Origin: Purshia tridentata
Lineage: Eukaryota > Streptophyta > Magnoliopsida > Rosales > Rosaceae
DNA length: 64,000 nt
Assembly: GCA_003254885.1 (NCBI GenBank)
Contig: QANT01008530.1
Location: 1 to 64,000 of the forward strand
Reading direction: 5' to 3'
Below, piece by piece: positions 11,352-24,200 of the stretch; position 1 is the stretch's first letter; each line of letters starts with the position of its first letter. Under the pieces are notes generated by a model, which searched no databases, was not told the DNA's origin, and saw only the letters and a program-made list of their open reading frames with translations. A program made the translations under genes and the position numbers.

Positions 11352-12905
11352 GAGATTCGTTCACCCAAACACTGAACAAAATATATATATATATATATAT
11401 ATTTCTCCTATAAACCTCAATCGTTCAAACATTACACCTCCAATACTTAACTTTTCCAACTCCAATTGGGCTAATTTTTCGTAAGCAAGATCTTCAATTT
11501 GGGATCTAAGAGAGAACAGTTTAGATCAGTCAAACTTGATCTGGTCGTTCGATAATCATTTTTAGCACAACGATCGTTCGTATGTTCGATTGTCGATGCC
11601 TAACTTGCACAACTCCAATTGGGCTATTTTTTTGCATCAACGATCTTAGAACAAGGGACTAAAAAATGAATGGTTCGGATCGTTGGAAGCACGATCAGGT
11701 TGTGATGTTCTATATATAAATATATTTGAAGAGTATAATTATATTAACTTTTTTGCTCATTGCTATACATTTCCATAATTGCGAATAAGATAACGCGACT
11801 TCAACCATTGGAACCATACAATGTTTACTATTGTACTTGAATTTCATTCCTGTAAAAATCCGCGACGATTGGAGTTGATCGGGCCATTCGTTCATAACCA
11901 AATTTTTTATGTTAGGATGAGTTGGGGCGATGAAATAAGAAGATTCATTGACCTAATCTATTTAAGGCGACGTAGACTCTTGCTTTTGTCCCCCAAACCC
12001 CCATTTAAGATGACGACATTGTTTCCATCGCCCCAAGTCCCTAATTTATTTTTTTCTTACAAATTACATTATTTTTCATACTTTCGTCTTCCGTTACTAA
12101 CTTCTATAACTCCAATTGAGCTCATTTTTTGCAAGATTGATCTTTGAGCCGGGATGATGATCCATGAAAAAAATCAAACCAATCAATTTCATCTAACCAT
12201 TCGATCATCATTTTTAAACCACGATCGTTCATACGTTCGATTGTAGATGCCTAACTTGCACAACTCCAATTAAGATATTTTTTTGTACAGACGATATTAG
12301 AGAGGGGGACTAAAAAATGAACGATTCGGATCGATGGAACCACTATCAAGTTGTGAGGTTTTATATATAAATACATTTGATGGTTATAAGCTCATTGCTA
12401 TACATTTCCATAATTGCAAATAAGGCAATGTGACATCAACCATCGAAATCATTCGATTTTTACTATTGTACTTCAATTTCATTCTTGCAAAATCTCCCGA
12501 TGATTGGAGTTGACGGGCCGTTCATTTAGAACCAAATTTTTTATCTCAGGATGAGTTGGGGCTACAAAATAATAAGATTCGTCGCCCCAACCCATTTAAG
12601 ACGACAAATGTTTATTCGTGCGTCACCCAAACCTCCATTTAAGGCGACAAATCTTTATCACTGCATTGGCCAAACATCCATTTAAGGCGACGAAGATTTT
12701 TGCTTTCATCGCCCAAACCCCTATTTAAGGCGACGATAGTGCTTCCGTTACCCCAAGTCCTTAATTTTTTTTTTTCTTACAAATTCTATTTTTTTTTTCA
12801 TACTTTTGTCTTCCGTTACCTAATTTCCATAACTTCGATTGAGGTCATTGTTTGCAGAGATGATCTCTGAGCGGGGATGATGATCCCTACAAAAAATCAA
12901 ACCAA
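11352..12905. repeat. GGCGACGAA block, right segment: ~650-720 bp tandem units
   Basis: Three successive copies of one unit start near 11,450, 12,095 and 12,815, the last truncated at about 12,905. Shared phrases recur in order: AACTCCAATTGGGCT / AACTCCAATTGAGCT, CGATCGTTCG, GATGCCTAACTTGCACAACT, TTGCTATACATTTCC and AGGATGAGTTGGGGC. Each full unit ends in a cluster of GGCGACGA / TCGTCGCC motifs. An (AT)n run sits at about 11,382-11,401. No coding capacity is seen. With 6,502-6,968 this formed one repeat before the Harbinger insertion. Confidence 0.75.
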
Positions 12906-14420
12906 TGTGGGTGATGACCCCATGCCCCATGTATAATGGATCATTGAATTCCTTGCATGCTTTATACCTCCGGTCCCTTTGCATGTTATTGGAGAATGTC
13001 CATAACTTATATAGGTCTCTCAAAACATAGGTTGTATTCTTCTAACACCATAGATCCTATATTTCTATATCTTTTCCAATGGACCAATGAGAATGGTTAG
13101 GTCCCTTCCTTTTTCCATTAGAATGGATAGGTCCCTTCCTTTTTCCATGAGAATGAATAGGTCCCATGCTAGAATAAACCATGGTCCTATATTAGAATAT
13201 TTCATGGTCCCACAGTTTGTATCACAAAATGGATACCAAAAACAATCTAGTATAAATCCCATTAGGATTTCATGTTCACAATCCTCTTATAAAACTCAAG
13301 ATTCACTTCCATCAATTCAATTTTAGGATCCTATCCTAGACTTACCAATTCTAGCACACAAGCATTTAATTAGAAACACAAAACACATTTAATTAGAAAC
13401 ACAAAATAGACAATCACAAGTCTAACAACATTAATATCAATTTCATAATTCATAATTAGAATTATTCAACTTAATTCACTCATAGTGACTAAGCAAAAAG
13501 ACCAAAATGCCCTTGGACAGCAACACTTACTCGGATTCCAAATCCGGCAGTGAGACAGCATTGGAAATAGAATTTTCGAGACTATGGTACCTGTTAAGAC
13601 CAGACAACCAACAAATAAACAAGTATTACAAGAATTGGGTCTTTCAACAGCCGAGTCGGCGATAACCTCCACACACAATGGCTGCCCATCTCCAAATAAA
13701 TCACAAAAAAATCCCAAAAATTCAAAAACTCACCTAGGAACCCTAAAAAAATAGTTGTGGGTTCAAATTGGGTCAAACAACCACCAGCCCGCCTTCACAA
13801 GTGGCAGTTCCCGCGGCAACATCGGCGAAGGTTGTGGGTAACCTAGAAATCACAATTTCAGGTCCCAATTAACTCCAATTTAACGTTATAACCTTCAATT
13901 ACACAAAACCTAACTCAATTTTGCTTAATTGAAGTCAAATTTGAAATGGGCATCAAGCCCTAGAAATTGAATTCGAAAAATTCTCAAAATTGGCAAGCAA
14001 GAGCATGGGGTATTGAAAGCCCATGGAAAATGGAGGAAAACCCACCAAAAATCCATGCCAAACATGGGCAGAAACAGCTGGAATCCACGAAGAACACCGG
14101 CGGCATAAGAAGTTGAGCTTGGGGAGGTGGGTCTCGTTGCTATCTCTTACCGAACGACAAAGCTCCAAGGAGAGAGAAATTGGAGAGGAAGGAGAGATCG
14201 GGGAAAGAAAGAGAAAAGAGTGAGATAGGTGTTGAAATGTAATTGGGTTTATAGTTAATTTTTTATTTGGGTGGGTTTTTATAATTAAGAATCTTTTAAA
14301 ATTTGAGTTTAGGAGTAATTTTTGAATTTTTGAATTTACCAATATTGTAATAAAACCTTTGACCATTGAAGTCCTTAATGTTTCAAGACTAGGAATCATT
14401 CATTCCCCGATCACACATCA
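12906..14420. other. Gene-free DNA, LTR-like in character
   Basis: Similarity to the tandem units stops at 12,905. What follows has a short direct duplication (AGGTCCCTTCCTTTTTCCAT at about 13,110 and 13,137) and then, from about 13,450, a moderately GC-rich segment with a GAGAGAGAAATTGGAGAGG-like stretch near 14,170 that resembles regions of plant Ty3/gypsy LTRs. There are no convincing ends, target duplication or domain. I see no host gene here; the LTR assignment is a low-confidence inference. Confidence 0.3.
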
Positions 14421-14982
14421 CTCTGTTAAGAAGTTAGACACGCACCGCAAGTCTTCTACACTCGGCATCTCGACCACATAGTGGCACACCACACACATCA
14501 ATGAGGACGCTCATGTTCTCTCCTATAATATTCGTACAGATGTCGATACTTTTTTAGGGTAACATGTTGGAAGCTAACATTGACAAAGAGAAGAATAAAC
14601 AAGAAAGTGTGTCGGAGAAAAAGATTGGGTGCTTAGGGTTTAGTAGAAGTGTTTAGTTGTGGGACTCTATGACCATATAAGAGAATTAACGTGGATGAAA
14701 ACTTCAAGCTAGTGAGGAGTGTGTGCATTAATTATAGTGTGTGCCACAAAGGTTGTATAAAAAGCAAATACTTAAGATATCACAAATACAATAACATTTA
14801 CAATACAAATAATTAGAAAGATAGGGTAAGCAATAGATAATAGTAGCTAATTGTCATCTTAACTTTGAATTTGAATTGGCTTGTCTATCAATATGTTGTG
14901 AATTAAAGATTTAAAACTAATCGTAGTAGTAGATCCAACCGTATCTTCCTTCTTGAGAAGTATAGAAATCCAAAATTTGTAA
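14421..14982. other. Unassigned AT-rich DNA with a short open stretch on the minus strand
   Basis: No recognisable feature over most of this stretch. At its right edge, read on the minus strand from 14,982 to about 14,920, an open stretch encodes LDFYTSQEGRYGWIYYYD then a stop. It appears to continue the open stretch that lies beyond the MITE at 14,983-15,213. I do not recognise the product. Confidence 0.4.
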
Positions 14983-15213
14983 GGGGCAGACTATTTTGAC
15001 CACTCTCCATTACTGAGTTGACCACCCATAGGACATTCGTCAATAGTCTACTTAAATGTTTGTATTATTTCGGTAGACTATTGTCAAATAGTACAAATAT
15101 ATAAAGATTCAGTAGTTGGCCACCGAAGTAACACAAATATTTCGGTAGACTATTGTCTAATGTCCTAAGGGTGGTCAACTCAGCAATGGAGGGTGGTCGG
15201 AATAGCCTGAGCC
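14983..15213. mobile_element. Mutator-type MITE with 9-bp target duplication
   Basis: A 231-bp fold-back element. The left end GGGGCAGACTATTTTGACC pairs with the right end (minus strand GGCTCAGGCTATTCCGACC), and pairing continues about 85 bases inward through GAGTTGACCACCC and GGACATT. It is flanked by AATTTGTAA (14,974-14,982) and AACTTGTAA (15,214-15,222), a 9-bp target duplication with one difference, the size expected for Mutator-like elements. Confidence 0.88.
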
Positions 15214-15568
15214 AACTTGTAATCTTCCACCATTGATAATACCAATAAACTTATTCAACCTCGTAGTGCTTCCCAATAAGTTGCTAACCTCATTCCTATC
15301 AAACTCAATAGAGAGAAACTGCCTTCTCTGGAAAACCCTTTCACCCCATTATCGATGAACTATGATATGTATGGTTTTGTGGATTGAACCTTGTCCAAAC
15401 CAACTTCTGGCTAATCAGACTGAAAACCCAGCTAATCGATGAACTATCGATGAATTATGCTGCCATCACTATAAAAAATCCCACATCCTTCGATTGGAAC
15501 CTCACATCTAGAATTCGAAGAATGATTCACATCTAGAATTCGAAGAATGATTCATATGCAAATGTGCC
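15214..15568 (-). pseudogene. Open coding-like stretch of unknown origin, cut by the MITE
   Basis: On the minus strand, about 45 codons before the MITE read without stops (WGERVFQRRQFLSIEF..., then LNKFIGIINGGRLQ). The next codons across the MITE continue as LDFYTSQEGRYGWIYYYD and a stop at about 14,920. This looks like the tail of an old gene or gene fragment, but I cannot name it and no start or splice sites are evident. To its right (about 15,502-15,550) a 24-bp unit, TCACATCTAGAATTCGAAGA plus 4 bases, is repeated twice. Confidence 0.35.
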
Positions 15569-17435
15569 AAAACCCCCAAATTAGAGCTAGAATATTCCTA
15601 AACCCCCAGCTTATATTAAACTCTTCCCAAACCCCCTGTTTTAAACTTAAAATCTTCCAAAACCCCCTAGTCAACTATACCAAACTAGCTTTGACCCACT
15701 TTTTTTTCAATATTCCAAATATACCCATTATTACCAATTAACAGCTGGTTATTAAAAATTGAAATTAGGTCTCTCTCTTCCTCTCTCCCTTTCTCTCCCT
15801 TTCTCTCCCTTTCTCTCTCTCTTATCTGGTTCCCCTTCCCGAGTGCAGTCGCCGGCGCCTGCTCCATCGTCCGGCTACTCTTTCTCATTCTCCCTCCTCT
15901 GGTTAGCTCTTTCTTTCTCCTCTACGATCTCCTCTGGCCGATATTGCACCTTATCTCATCATCATGTAGCTGCAGTCCACCTTCAGATCGAACAACGAGA
16001 AGCGGAACGACGGTGACATCGCCGGCTCCGATCGTAGCTGAACGCTTTCTGGCCAGCATCGCACCTCATCTCATCATCATGCAGTTGCAGTCCACCTCCA
16101 ACTCCAACGAAAAGAAGCGAACGATGGTGACATCACTGGCTCCATCGATGGCGAAGCATGCCTCTCTTCACAACCACCATTTTCTCATTTTCTATATGGC
16201 TCCGATTTGGACTTGCAGCAGCTTTTTCGTCTCTGATTTAGACAATTTGGATGGGCGTAGGTGTTTTTTCCTTCATTACTCTGTTTTCTGCTTCTTCTTT
16301 TATATTTTGTAAATTTTTAGGCAGATGTTTCATTTTATTTTGTGTTATTTAATCTAATTTTCTTATGGCAAGTTGATGATTTTGAGCTAAGAGTTGCAAT
16401 TGTAGAGTAGAACCAATTCGGTTTGGTTTTGAGCGAGCTTAAACTGATTATTTGGAAAGCTTATGTTATGGACTAGTGGAATATTATTGCAAGCACTACT
16501 AAATTGTATCTGAGTTCTTTATGTTGTTAAATTAATTCAATTCAGGTTCTCTGGCTCAAGTTAAGATTTGATGACTTGATCTGCGTGCAAATTCATCTGA
16601 GGAAGAGGCGATCAAACTTGACTTCCTAGTGGAGTGAAAGCTCTGAGCCTCAAGAAGTGAGTGAGAGTTTGAGATCAGACGTGAGAGCCTAGCTGAATTC
16701 AGTGTAACTGGGTATAATTGTTTATTTAGTGTAGGTGTAGCTGTTTTAGTTAAGGTGTAACTGTTTATTTAGTATAAATGTAACTGTTTGTTTAGTGATG
16801 GTGTAGTTGGTTTTTTAGTGAATTTGTAATTTTTTTTTCAGTTAATGTGTAATTTTTTTTTTAATATGGGCCTGCAAGTTTTTTTTCTTCTTAAAAAATA
16901 ATAGTGTAATTATTTGTAGTTATTTTTTAGTGTAATTGTATTTTTGAAATTTAGTTTCAGTGCAACTGTTTTTTAAAAATTTAGTTTCAGTTTCAGTGAG
17001 TGTAATTATATTGAAGTGTAACTGTATTAAAATACAGTTACACTGGGCGAGCGTCAATCCGTGTGAGAGTGCGTCAGTGCGAGTCAATGCGCGTCAGAAC
17101 TTGTCATAAGGGTAAAAGAGGCATTATAAATTTTAGGGGGTTTTGGGAGAGTTTCTAAATGGCTGGGGGCTTAGAGAATTTTTTTGTATAAAAAATATAA
17201 CTGTATTGAAGTGTAACTGTGTTAAAGTGTAACTGTATTAAAATACAGTTACACTGGGCGCGCGTCAATCCGTGTCAGCACGCGCGTCAGAGCGTGTCAG
17301 TGCGCGTCAGTTCGTGTCAGCACGCGTCAGAATATGTCAGAAGGGCAAAAGAGGTATTATAAGTTTTAGGGGGTTTTGGGAGAGTTTCTAAATAGGTGGG
17401 GGCTTAGAAAATTTTTTTGGTAATTAGGGGGTTTA
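15569..17435. mobile_element. 1.9-kb element with diverged long inverted ends
   Basis: The left end (AAAACCCCCAAATTAG, then TAAACCCCCAGC and CTTCCCAAACCCCC) is mirrored at the right end, which on the minus strand reads AAACCCCCTAATTACC, then TAAGCCCCCACC and CTCTCCCAAAACCCCC. This gives about 65 or more bases of diverged terminal inverted repeat. Inside are a CT-rich UTR-like tract (15,770-15,835), a ~110-bp tandem duplication (about 15,935-16,140), many GTGTAACTGT motifs (16,700-17,240) and a ~206-bp near-repeat at 17,028 and 17,234. The 9 bases to the left, AAATGTGCC, resemble AAATTTGCT at 17,439-17,447 (7 of 9), so a Mutator-like origin is possible. No transposase is present. Confidence 0.55.
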
Positions 17436-18246
17436 AAAAAATTTGCTGATGATTCATTATCCATGCTGGAGTGCAACTGATTAAAAATATGTAAGTGTCA
17501 TATTTGTGTTAGTATTTTTCTTAGATAGATTAATCTGTATCACTTAGAAAGCTACTGGCTTTTCCATTCTTGGAAGGTTCATGCATTTGCATATTATTTT
17601 TGTGTGTTGCATGAGTGCGATGAATTAATTGTATATCTTTTAATCCTCCTTAGTATATTGAGAAGTTTTCTTTTTGAAATAAGTTTTGAGTGTCTGCAAT
17701 TTTTTAAACGTTTTATCTCATAGAACGTTCACTTTTAAATCTAGAACGTTAGCTTTCGACCATATGTGTTTCAAATTTCATACATTGATATTTTTGGGCT
17801 TTTAAAAAAACAAATAAATAAACCCCTTCTGTTATTGGTATTATAAGACTTGGTTTTCGGAAGAACAATAAACTAAAAAGTAGAAGAATATAAAAAGAAA
17901 TGGCCAATATTTAAGAAAGTAAAGGGATTCCATTTCCAAGACTATTAAAAAAAAAGGGTTCCGTTTCTTTTATTTGAGCTATGTAGATATTGATACAGGT
18001 CAAAAAGCATTCTTTACTGCTACACAATAAACACATAATCGCATCTCTTTATATTCTTAATATGTATACAGCCTCTCCCATGTACAGATATGGATGCAGT
18101 CCTCCTGGTTTCAATTCCATGATAAGTTGGGAACAAATTCAGCCGTAAGACATTTCCCTGTTTTTCCCTTTTTTTTGTTTCTGCGTTTCTCTCCCATGCT
18201 CTGCTTCTTGTATTTTGACAAATATACACTTACAGCGAATGAGGTT
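17436..18246. other. 3' flank and probable 3' UTR of the XEG113-like gene
   Basis: About 800 bp between the 1.9-kb element and the stop codon of the minus-strand gene. The part next to the gene (about 17,970-18,246) should be its 3' UTR; a possible AATAAA on the minus strand lies near 17,970. The rest is AT-rich with no feature I can support. An open frame on the minus strand at 18,020-18,229 has no domain and is not called. Confidence 0.5.
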
Positions 18247-21200
18247 TCACGTTGGTGGGTGATCATCCTCTGGGGTTTGAGGTGGGATAGGCTTCCAACC
18301 TGGTTTCTCATCCCAGTACATGTCATAGTATATGTGACCAGGAGTATGTTCGGCCACACAACACCATATACCTACATACCGCTTCACTCGATTCCGGAAT
18401 CTCTCTTCCCTTGCCTGTTTATTTCACCTAGTGTCAGCAAATAATAACCGCGCATGTAAAAAGAGAGAAAACAAAATGAAAAGACTTGCCTTGTCAGTGA
18501 AGCCTACGAAGCCATCTTGCATAGAAGAAAACTGAATTACTTTAACATCCTTGAATGAGGAGAATACTGTCTTGAACTGCATATGCAAGTGAAATCCATT
18601 ATCGTTACAAGTTACATGGAGAGATGGAACATCACAGTTTAGTAGACACTGCTAGACAGTTTAAAAATATAAAAGAATCTCAAACAATTATTTCACGAAC
18701 TCCATAATAGGTCAGACCACCTACAGTATATTGTCATCTTACTTTTTCTCTTTAAAGGGCAAATGACAGGTTCAGGAGACAATGCTGAATACAAAAGTCT
18801 CTTTAAATGATAATGTTGAACAAACTGGGCCAGGTTCAGCTTAGTATAAATAAATCATGTATAGTGCCCAAAAAAGGGCTGGGTAAAATTATAAAGTTAT
18901 GACCAATAGAGGAAACACAGTGTTTCCGATAAACATTGATGAAAAATTGTCAGACAAGTTTTGATTTTGTTGATTTTTTGCAGGAATGATTGTTAAATGG
19001 AAATCCAAATTGGGACAGTTTGGATTATTGAACTACATTGCAGGATGGCCCCAACAATGCGGTCACTTTTACTTCCTATCAAAAGCGATCCCATATATGT
19101 AGATATATCCAACAATGCAGGTTTAATATTTTAAGATATAAATCATCAATCAAGACCTGTTATTCAGTTTTAACTCTAGTGGTTTTGAGCTCTTGTTCCT
19201 TAGTTGGATTTTAGGTTTTAACTTCCGAGTTTTAAGCTACCGCCCAATATTAGAGAGTTAAAAACCTAAAATATAAACTCAAACGATAATTCTATACCCC
19301 TAAAATATTGAACCCTATATAATAAAATGTTGAACCCTCCTATCAAAAATGGCCTAAAAATAAAAAAATATTATAAAAAGATTCATGTTCATTCTTTAAC
19401 TAAATAACAGAGGTTCTGTAGAGAGAACTTTTGGAGATATATATAATATCAAGAATTCTCTTGGTCAGATGTATATTCCGGACGAACAATACAGATGCAG
19501 GCACCGATTGTTCAGCAATTTAAAATTGTTTCTACCATGAGCAATTTGCACCTGCTCGCCGCTTAAATTTTAAGTTCAACTCTCAGATTTTAGGCTGCCA
19601 TGAAAACCTAAAATCTAAGCTCTAAAGAAGATTGTACACCATAAGATATGCAACCCTATTGGAATGGGATCAAAAAGGGTTAAAAAAGGCTGCTGATCAA
19701 AGCAAGAAGCTTTGGCAGTTGACTTCCTACAACCCTAATTGATCGGCCATCACCACCAACCAATCGATGATGAATCCATATCTTAAAAAGTTGTGGAGTT
19801 ATGTCCAGGCTTCAGAAAAATATTATATGATATATATATATATATCTATCTATCTATTCAGAATACCGTTTCTTCATTGCTTCTCTTTGGAAATCTGAGC
19901 ACTCCTGATGGACTGGTATCATTTGAAGCAAGGCAGTCTCGGGTTCCTTCTTGACAAAGCTGGACTTCAAGCCATGATTCTTTCACCTGAGAAAAGAAAT
20001 AAATAAATAAAAATCGCAAATGTAGAAGTTGTCCACTAAGTGACTTGAGAAAAGTGCTGTTTTTTACTTAAATTTCATAGATACTCATTTACCTGTTTTG
20101 GCATCAATGGATTGTCAAAGAATGAGTACTCTCTAAAATTGATCTGGGGCCCAAATATCTCCTCTGGAAGTTCTTTGGCCATGACATTTACCTGCAACAA
20201 GTACCCTTAGCTTCCAAAGAGGATTCAAAATAAGAAAAACAACAAAGCAATACGGGACGAGACCTCTAAATAGGAAGTTTGTTCAACCCTTAAGAAGCTT
20301 CTCTCAATAAACAAAACCATTAAACTAAAAAATGGAATTTAATTCGGTTTTGTTTTTGGTCTGGTATTAATTTTGTTTAAACATGTAACGAGCTTTGACA
20401 TAATATGAATAAATAAAAAAATTTCACAGGTATTAGGTAAACAATAATTTTTCCTTATATAAATTGTAAGAGCATTCTGAGAAAAATAAAAGATTGATAG
20501 AGAAAAACTAGTTAATAGATTAATTTGAAAGAGAGTTTGAAATGTATTAAAAACAGATGGGGAAAACAAAAAGAAAGAGAAATTGAACTGTCATTGGGGG
20601 TAGGTGTAGCTAAAGAACAGTGTGCATGTATAAAGATGTTCATGTTCATTTGGTTTTGTTCAGTGTCAAGTCCTGTTAAAGCATGTACTCATTTAAAAGC
20701 TTAGATGAAATACAGCATTTCCAGATGTCAACAAGAATATGAAAGGAGAAACGATATATCCATTGAAAATATCTATTTTATATATATATATATATATATA
20801 TTAGAGTCCTTCTCTCATGAGCACCTGAGTCATGAGGATCTGGTTCGAACGCAGATACTATATTACGATACATGATGCCCATCCTATACGAATATGTCCT
20901 CATATATCACCTTATAGAATCTGGGTCCAGACCAAATCCTCACGACTCGAATACTGGTGAGAATCTCCGACATATATTATACAATCTGGCTCAAGTGGAA
21001 AGTAGTCTGTGGACATTTACAACACTTTTGTCAAATTTTCTTATATAGATAATATTATATAATATTATATATATTATCAAATGTGTACTCTATATAATAA
21101 AGAATAATCCAAGTCAAATCTTCAATCTCATTTCTCTTTGGGCAAGCCTTTTTTCCACTATATTGTATTCAAGTTTCTCAACTATCCTAACATGAATGGA

Positions 21201-24200
21201 AGTTAATCAAGGATTAGAGAAGGTTATGGTCGCACAAAACCTCTTAAAATGATTATATCTCCAAGTGTCACTCTCCTTCTTCCCCACATCCCTATTACTA
21301 AGTTGCGTCAAAAGAAGATTTTATATGGCAAAAAGAGAATAAAATGTATCTTTTCCTGAACAAAATGTTTTCAATAAAATGATTTTCAATTCAACGATAC
21401 TCCACAACTATGGCAAAGCACAAGGAACAAAAATTGACCCCATCAAGGCATCACAAAGATTGGTCCCTTTATGTATGATTCCATTCCTCGTAGTTCTAAT
21501 TTCAACAAATATATCCTCATAGTTTAACATTTTCAATATAGTCCAAATTCGAATTTTTGTCATATTGATTGATGGAAAATGTGAATTTTTATATCAATTT
21601 CACCAAGGCAAAAGAAACAATCTTATTGAAATGTGGAGTCAAGTCACTGTGAAAGATAATTTGTTCACCTTTTGATAATTTTCATCAACCAATATGACAA
21701 AAATGCAAATTTGGTCGTCTTTAAAAATCCTTACCAAACTATAAGAGTAAATTTACTGAAATTATAACAGAAAGGACTAAAGTGCAATCAGTCATAAATT
21801 TCAGGGAGCAAAAGTGTAATTTAAGCTTTAAAAATATGCAAGAAATACCCACACTATGGTATGAAGTCTAGACGTGGTAGCAATCTCCTTTGTTTAACTA
21901 ATTAGGAACTCTATAAGCCTACATAATATGTAATTAAAAATTACAGTTCAAAGGGTTAACAGATAGGATAAAAATTTAAGGAAAATTATAGATATACCCC
22001 TAGTGGTCAGATACTAAAGCCTGTTTCGTCCTTGTTGTTGACTTCGTGACACTTATACTTTATGTGGTTTCCATTTTGATAGAAAATGAATCATCTGCAT
22101 ATAGCATGATGATTTGCAGTATGTTTTCATGAAAAGAAATATGATGATTTTAGTATGTTTCCATGAAAGAAATACTTTGAGAAAAGACCACATGATCCCT
22201 ATCTTGCAGTTTCCTCCATAGAAAATGGAGATTGAGAACAAAAGAAACAAGGGTCATATGGTCTTTTCAGCACCCACTTTTCATGGAATTTTACTAAAAA
22301 TCATATGCCACATGCAAGCTTAATTTCCTACACAAAGTAGATTAACGTTATAAGGAAATCACAGAGGATATCAACTTAGGCCACGGGAATGAAGGGTGTA
22401 ATTGTAATTTACCAACACAAAATATAATATTAGAAGTTGACTATTGTGGCTTCTGTATAAATTAAGAAAAATCCCAGGGCAAGCCTAGTCCCTAAACCAT
22501 CATGAGGTGCCACACTACTACATCAAAACAAAACAAAAAATGACAAAGAAAAGACACTTGCAGAAACAATACCCTCTAGAAATGGGACATCATAATGAGC
22601 TTCAATCAGAAAATTGAACAGGCAGTTCTAATAATCCTATTAGGTTTTTAACAAGGGTAGTAGCAACACAATAATCTGAGCAAATAGTGGTTCAAAAACT
22701 CCTTCACAAATTTGAAAAGTGGAGAGGGTAAAAGGCCCCATTCGAAACGCTAAAATGATATTTGAGCCCATTGCAAGGATGACCAAGTTAATAATATGAT
22801 CATACTCTTCTCCAATGATATTTGAGCCCATTGCAAGGATGACCAAGTTAATAATATGATCACTACTCTTCTCCAATGACATTATAATTCTACTCACTAT
22901 TTCAAACAAATAAACCCTAACAGCAAAAGCCATGAGTTAATCTGTTAGCTGTCTTTGTTTCAAGAATGCAACTTAGTTCCCGTTGTTTTAGTACAAAAGC
23001 TGCTTTGATAAAAACTTATAGCAATGGATGGAAACCCTCTTAGAAAGAAAATTTTCCGAGCAATCCTGTTTATTGAGGACTCAAAGATAACAAAATATAT
23101 AAAATTAGCTCCAAAAAATTGGATATACCTCAAATACATGGTCTAGAGGACAAAGAAAAGGTTGTCTAGTAATAGATCCCTCAAGAACTCCAGGGTGGGG
23201 AAACCACAGTCTATCCAACCTGCACCATAGTGGAGGCATGACCTAAAAATCAAAAATAAAAGAAATAAAGATTAAAATATAATTCCATATGCAAAGCAAA
23301 TGCATTAGTTCATCTCAAAAATTTATTAATCCATGCACGATGAAGTCAGTAAAATATCTCATTTATAGTAGTTTCAATATGAATTTCAAACCATGGCACA
23401 ATGTTGATTGATCATTGAGAGAACATATTTTAGTCCCTCATCTTTATGACCAAAACTAATGAGCAAAACAGCATAGTCTATCGTGTATGTAGATCAATCT
23501 GATTGCACTTTCTTAAAGTTGGAGCATCCAACCCAAAATTGATTGGCTATGAGCGAAGAGGCCCAAGATTTTATATATTGAGATGCAAGCTTAGAATACC
23601 CGACATGGGAATTTTATGTTCTTAGCACGCTCCCTCAGGTGCAACTAGACTGAGCCAAGCACACAGATTAATTATGTTGAATGAAATGGAGCACTTGTAG
23701 CCAAATTGAGCCTGAAACGTGAATGAACTGTGCACTTCAATACCATGTTAAGGTTAGAGCATCAAATCCAAAACCAATTGGCTCTGAGTGACCAAGGTTT
23801 TGTATACTAATATAGTAAGAACTGATGTTAATGATGGCATCAACGATTGTGAAAATGATGAATGAACATTTGAAATTTCACCCAGCTTATAAACAAACCA
23901 AAATCAAATTCATACCATTTAGCAGGCAAACATTTCATTCCAGCAAAATGTACAGTGAAATAGAAGATAAATGACAAATGTTTTAAGTTTTAAAATTTTC
24001 TCACCAGGGTGCGATTTAACAAGGAAGCAATAGCAAGTGCCATCCTTATCTGTTTTATCTGAAGAAAATCATTTAGAATCAAAATTATAAGATGCAACAC
24101 TGTAATATCCGGACAGGTGGTAAAAGTTAATGGAAGCAGGTTAGTACATGCATACTTGGTAATTAATGAGAGAAAAATGTGTTTCAACATTGTGCTCCCC

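Noticed and set aside
13953-14399. 148-codon minus-strand frame
   Set aside because: Low-complexity serine/leucine-rich translation of a repeat-like, purine-rich stretch; no conserved feature.
15759-16312. Overlapping plus-strand frames with a signal-peptide-like leucine/serine-rich start
   Set aside because: The apparent signal peptide is the translation of a CT-rich simple repeat, and the second frame follows a 110-bp tandem duplication.
20838-20860. GGTTCGAAC, a tRNA B-box-like motif that could mark a SINE or tRNA gene
   Set aside because: No A-box or cloverleaf at the right spacing; the motif lies in one arm of an inverted-repeat MITE and is explained by it.
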